This document shows positions 24,382 to 25,373 of a stretch of DNA of 25,373 nucleotides, piece by piece. The stretch is from DATJFH01 sp035495815 (GTDB lineage: Bacteria; Acidobacteriota; Terriglobia; Bryobacterales; Bryobacteraceae). Made by a program: the position numbers and the translations under genes. Position 1 is the first letter of the stretch; each line of letters begins with the position of its first letter. The stretch lies in assembly GCA_035495815.1 (NCBI GenBank), contig DATJFH010000097.1:1-25373 (forward strand). The letters are read 5' to 3'. Under the pieces are notes generated by a model. The model ran no database searches, was not told the origin of the DNA, and was given only the letters and a program-made list of their open reading frames with translations.

Positions 24382-24387
24382 TATGCT
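24382..24387 (+). promoter_or_regulatory. Putative -10 element (TATGCT) for the Asp-box protein gene
   Basis: TATGCT preceded by GG ends 7 bases before ATG 24395. The GGGGAGG that follows touches the ATG directly, too close for a working ribosome binding site, so a leaderless start is likelier. It lies back to back with the addB promoter candidate in a 49-base gap. Confidence 0.45.
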
Positions 24388-24394
24388 GGGGAGG

Positions 24395-25373
24395 ATGCTA
24401 CCGCTTGTCTGCCTGCTGCTCGCTGTTCACATCGCGCCCAACGGGGCCTCGCCGGAATACCGGCAGCCGCAACTGGCGGCCGGCGACGGCATGGTCGCGG
24501 TCACCTTCGGCGCCGACAACGCGATTTATTTCTCCGCTTCGCGCGATCAGGGCAAGACGTTCTCCACCCCGGTCAAGGTGGCCGAAGCTCCCAAGCTGAT
24601 GCTGGGAAGGCACCGCGGGCCGCGGATCGCGATTACCCCGGCGGCGATCGTGATTTCGGCGGTAGTGGCCGAGGCTCCGCCGGCGGCGCAACCCGGACCG
24701 CACAAACACGTCACTCCGACCAGCGGCGACTTGAAAGCCTGGCGGTCGACCGATGGAGGAAAAACGTGGTCGGCGGGCGTCGCCATCAACGACGTGGCGG
24801 CGGCTGCCCGTGAAGGATTGCACTCCATGGCTTCGGGCGGCGGCGTCGTCTTCGCAACCTGGCTCGACCTGCGCAGCAAGGGGACCCGGCTCTACGGCTC
24901 GGTCTCGACAGACGGCGGGGCCACCTGGTCGAAGAACAGGCTGGTGTACGAATCGCCGTCCGGCACGATCTGCCAGTGCTGCCATCCGACGGCGGTAATC
25001 GACAGCAAAGGCCAAATCCACGTGATGTGGCGCAACGCGCTCGAGGGGAATCGGGACATGTACGCGGCCGTCTCCCGGGACGGAGGCCAGAGCTTCGGCG
25101 CCGCCAGCAAGCTCGGCGGGCAGTCCTGGAAACTGGAAGCCTGCCCGATGGACGGCGGCGGGCTGGCGGCTTCGGGCACCCGCATCCTCGCCGCGTGGCG
25201 CCGCGAGTCCACCGTCTACGTCAGCGAGCCGGACAAGGCCGAGCGCCGCATTGGCGACGGCAAGGACCCGGCTCTCGCCGTCGCGGGCGGACGCGCGGCC
25301 GTTGCCTGGAGCGAAGGTGCGGCGCTGCGCGCGTGGCGGGAGGGACAGGCCGCGCCGGAGACGCTCGCCGGCC
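24395..25373 (+). CDS. Secreted Asp-box (BNR/sialidase-like) beta-propeller protein, 3' truncated by window edge
   Basis: The frame is open from ATG 24395 to the right edge (326 residues visible). A short Sec-type signal (LPLVCLLLAVHIAPNGAS) starts the protein. Four Asp boxes of the S-x-D-x-G-x-T/S-W/F type follow: SRDQGKTF (49-56), STDGGKTW (118-125), STDGGATW (171-178) and SRDGGQSF (227-234), which mark the blades of a six-bladed sialidase-type propeller. The arginine triad and Asp/Tyr-Glu of true neuraminidases cannot be assigned, so enzyme activity is doubtful. A compact cysteine motif, GTICQCCHPTA (190-200), and a later C250-PMDGGGL look like a conserved metal- or disulfide-forming site. 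Longer open frames on the same strand at this place are in another phase and do not encode recognisable protein. Confidence 0.8.
   Translation, partial: MLPLVCLLLAVHIAPNGASPEYRQPQLAAGDGMVAVTFGADNAIYFSASRDQGKTFSTPVKVAEAPKLMLGRHRGPRIAITPAAIVISAVVAEAPPAAQPGPHKHVTPTSGDLKAWRSTDGGKTWSAGVAINDVAAAAREGLHSMASGGGVVFATWLDLRSKGTRLYGSVSTDGGATWSKNRLVYESPSGTICQCCHPTAVIDSKGQIHVMWRNALEGNRDMYAAVSRDGGQSFGAASKLGGQSWKLEACPMDGGGLAASGTRILAAWRRESTVYVSEPDKAERRIGDGKDPALAVAGGRAAVAWSEGAALRAWREGQAAPETLAG

Noticed and set aside
1..25373. Mobile elements, CRISPR arrays, tRNA or rRNA genes
   Set aside because: No transposase or integrase motifs, no regularly spaced repeats, and no tRNA- or rRNA-like sequence was seen by reading both strands; the gaps between genes are too short to hold most of them.

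Overview
The window is GC-rich bacterial chromosome, coding almost throughout, most likely from an Acidobacteriota bacterium of the Bryobacterales/Solibacterales type. Pointers to this are the VWFA-related Acidobacterial domain protein (14171-15097), several Tat- or Sec-tagged metabolic enzymes, a DUF4097 lipoprotein with TSNG repeats, an Asp-box protein, and GC-driven long antisense reading frames. The lineage is inferred from protein style; no rRNA or tRNA gene is present.

Left (1-5343, + strand): the C-terminal part of a multi-pass membrane/TPR protein of the TMTC/DUF1736 kind enters from the left edge. A tightly packed operon follows: a secreted three-domain RidA-like protein, a Tat-tagged enolase-superfamily sugar-acid dehydratase (L-rhamnonate dehydratase-like), a Tat-tagged DapA/NAL-family aldolase-like protein that lacks two family hallmarks, and a membrane-anchored alpha/beta hydrolase. 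Dehydratase plus aldolase is the classic core of a 2-keto-3-deoxy sugar-acid route, but here all four products carry export or membrane signals.

Centre (5395-13138): purQ-purL-purF (+ strand, overlapping genes) supply the PRPP amidotransferase step and the FGAM synthase step of purine synthesis; purS, which this PurL type needs, is not in the window. Convergent to them is a full-length single-chain pyruvate carboxylase (- strand).

Right (13214-25373): a DUF4097 lipoprotein (+) converges on the VWFA-related exported protein (-), with a GC hairpin filling the 21 bases between their stop codons. Upstream of the VWFA gene lies a 185-base non-coding stretch with short ordered repeats. Beyond it is a - strand operon addB-addA-(HerA-like ATPase): an AddAB-type helicase-nuclease for double-strand-break processing, followed by a HerA/FtsK-like ATPase. 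Divergent from addB, a secreted Asp-box (sialidase-like) protein runs off the right edge.

Recurring control pattern: five genes have a -10-like TAnnCT hexamer close upstream of the start codon, in three cases only 6-7 bases away with no usable ribosome binding site, suggesting leaderless mRNAs. Non-ATG starts (GTG, TTG) are common. No mobile element, CRISPR array, tRNA or rRNA was seen, and no non-coding stretch exceeds 300 bases. The most unusual items are the exported RidA-dehydratase-aldolase-hydrolase operon and the HerA-like ATPase joined to addBA.
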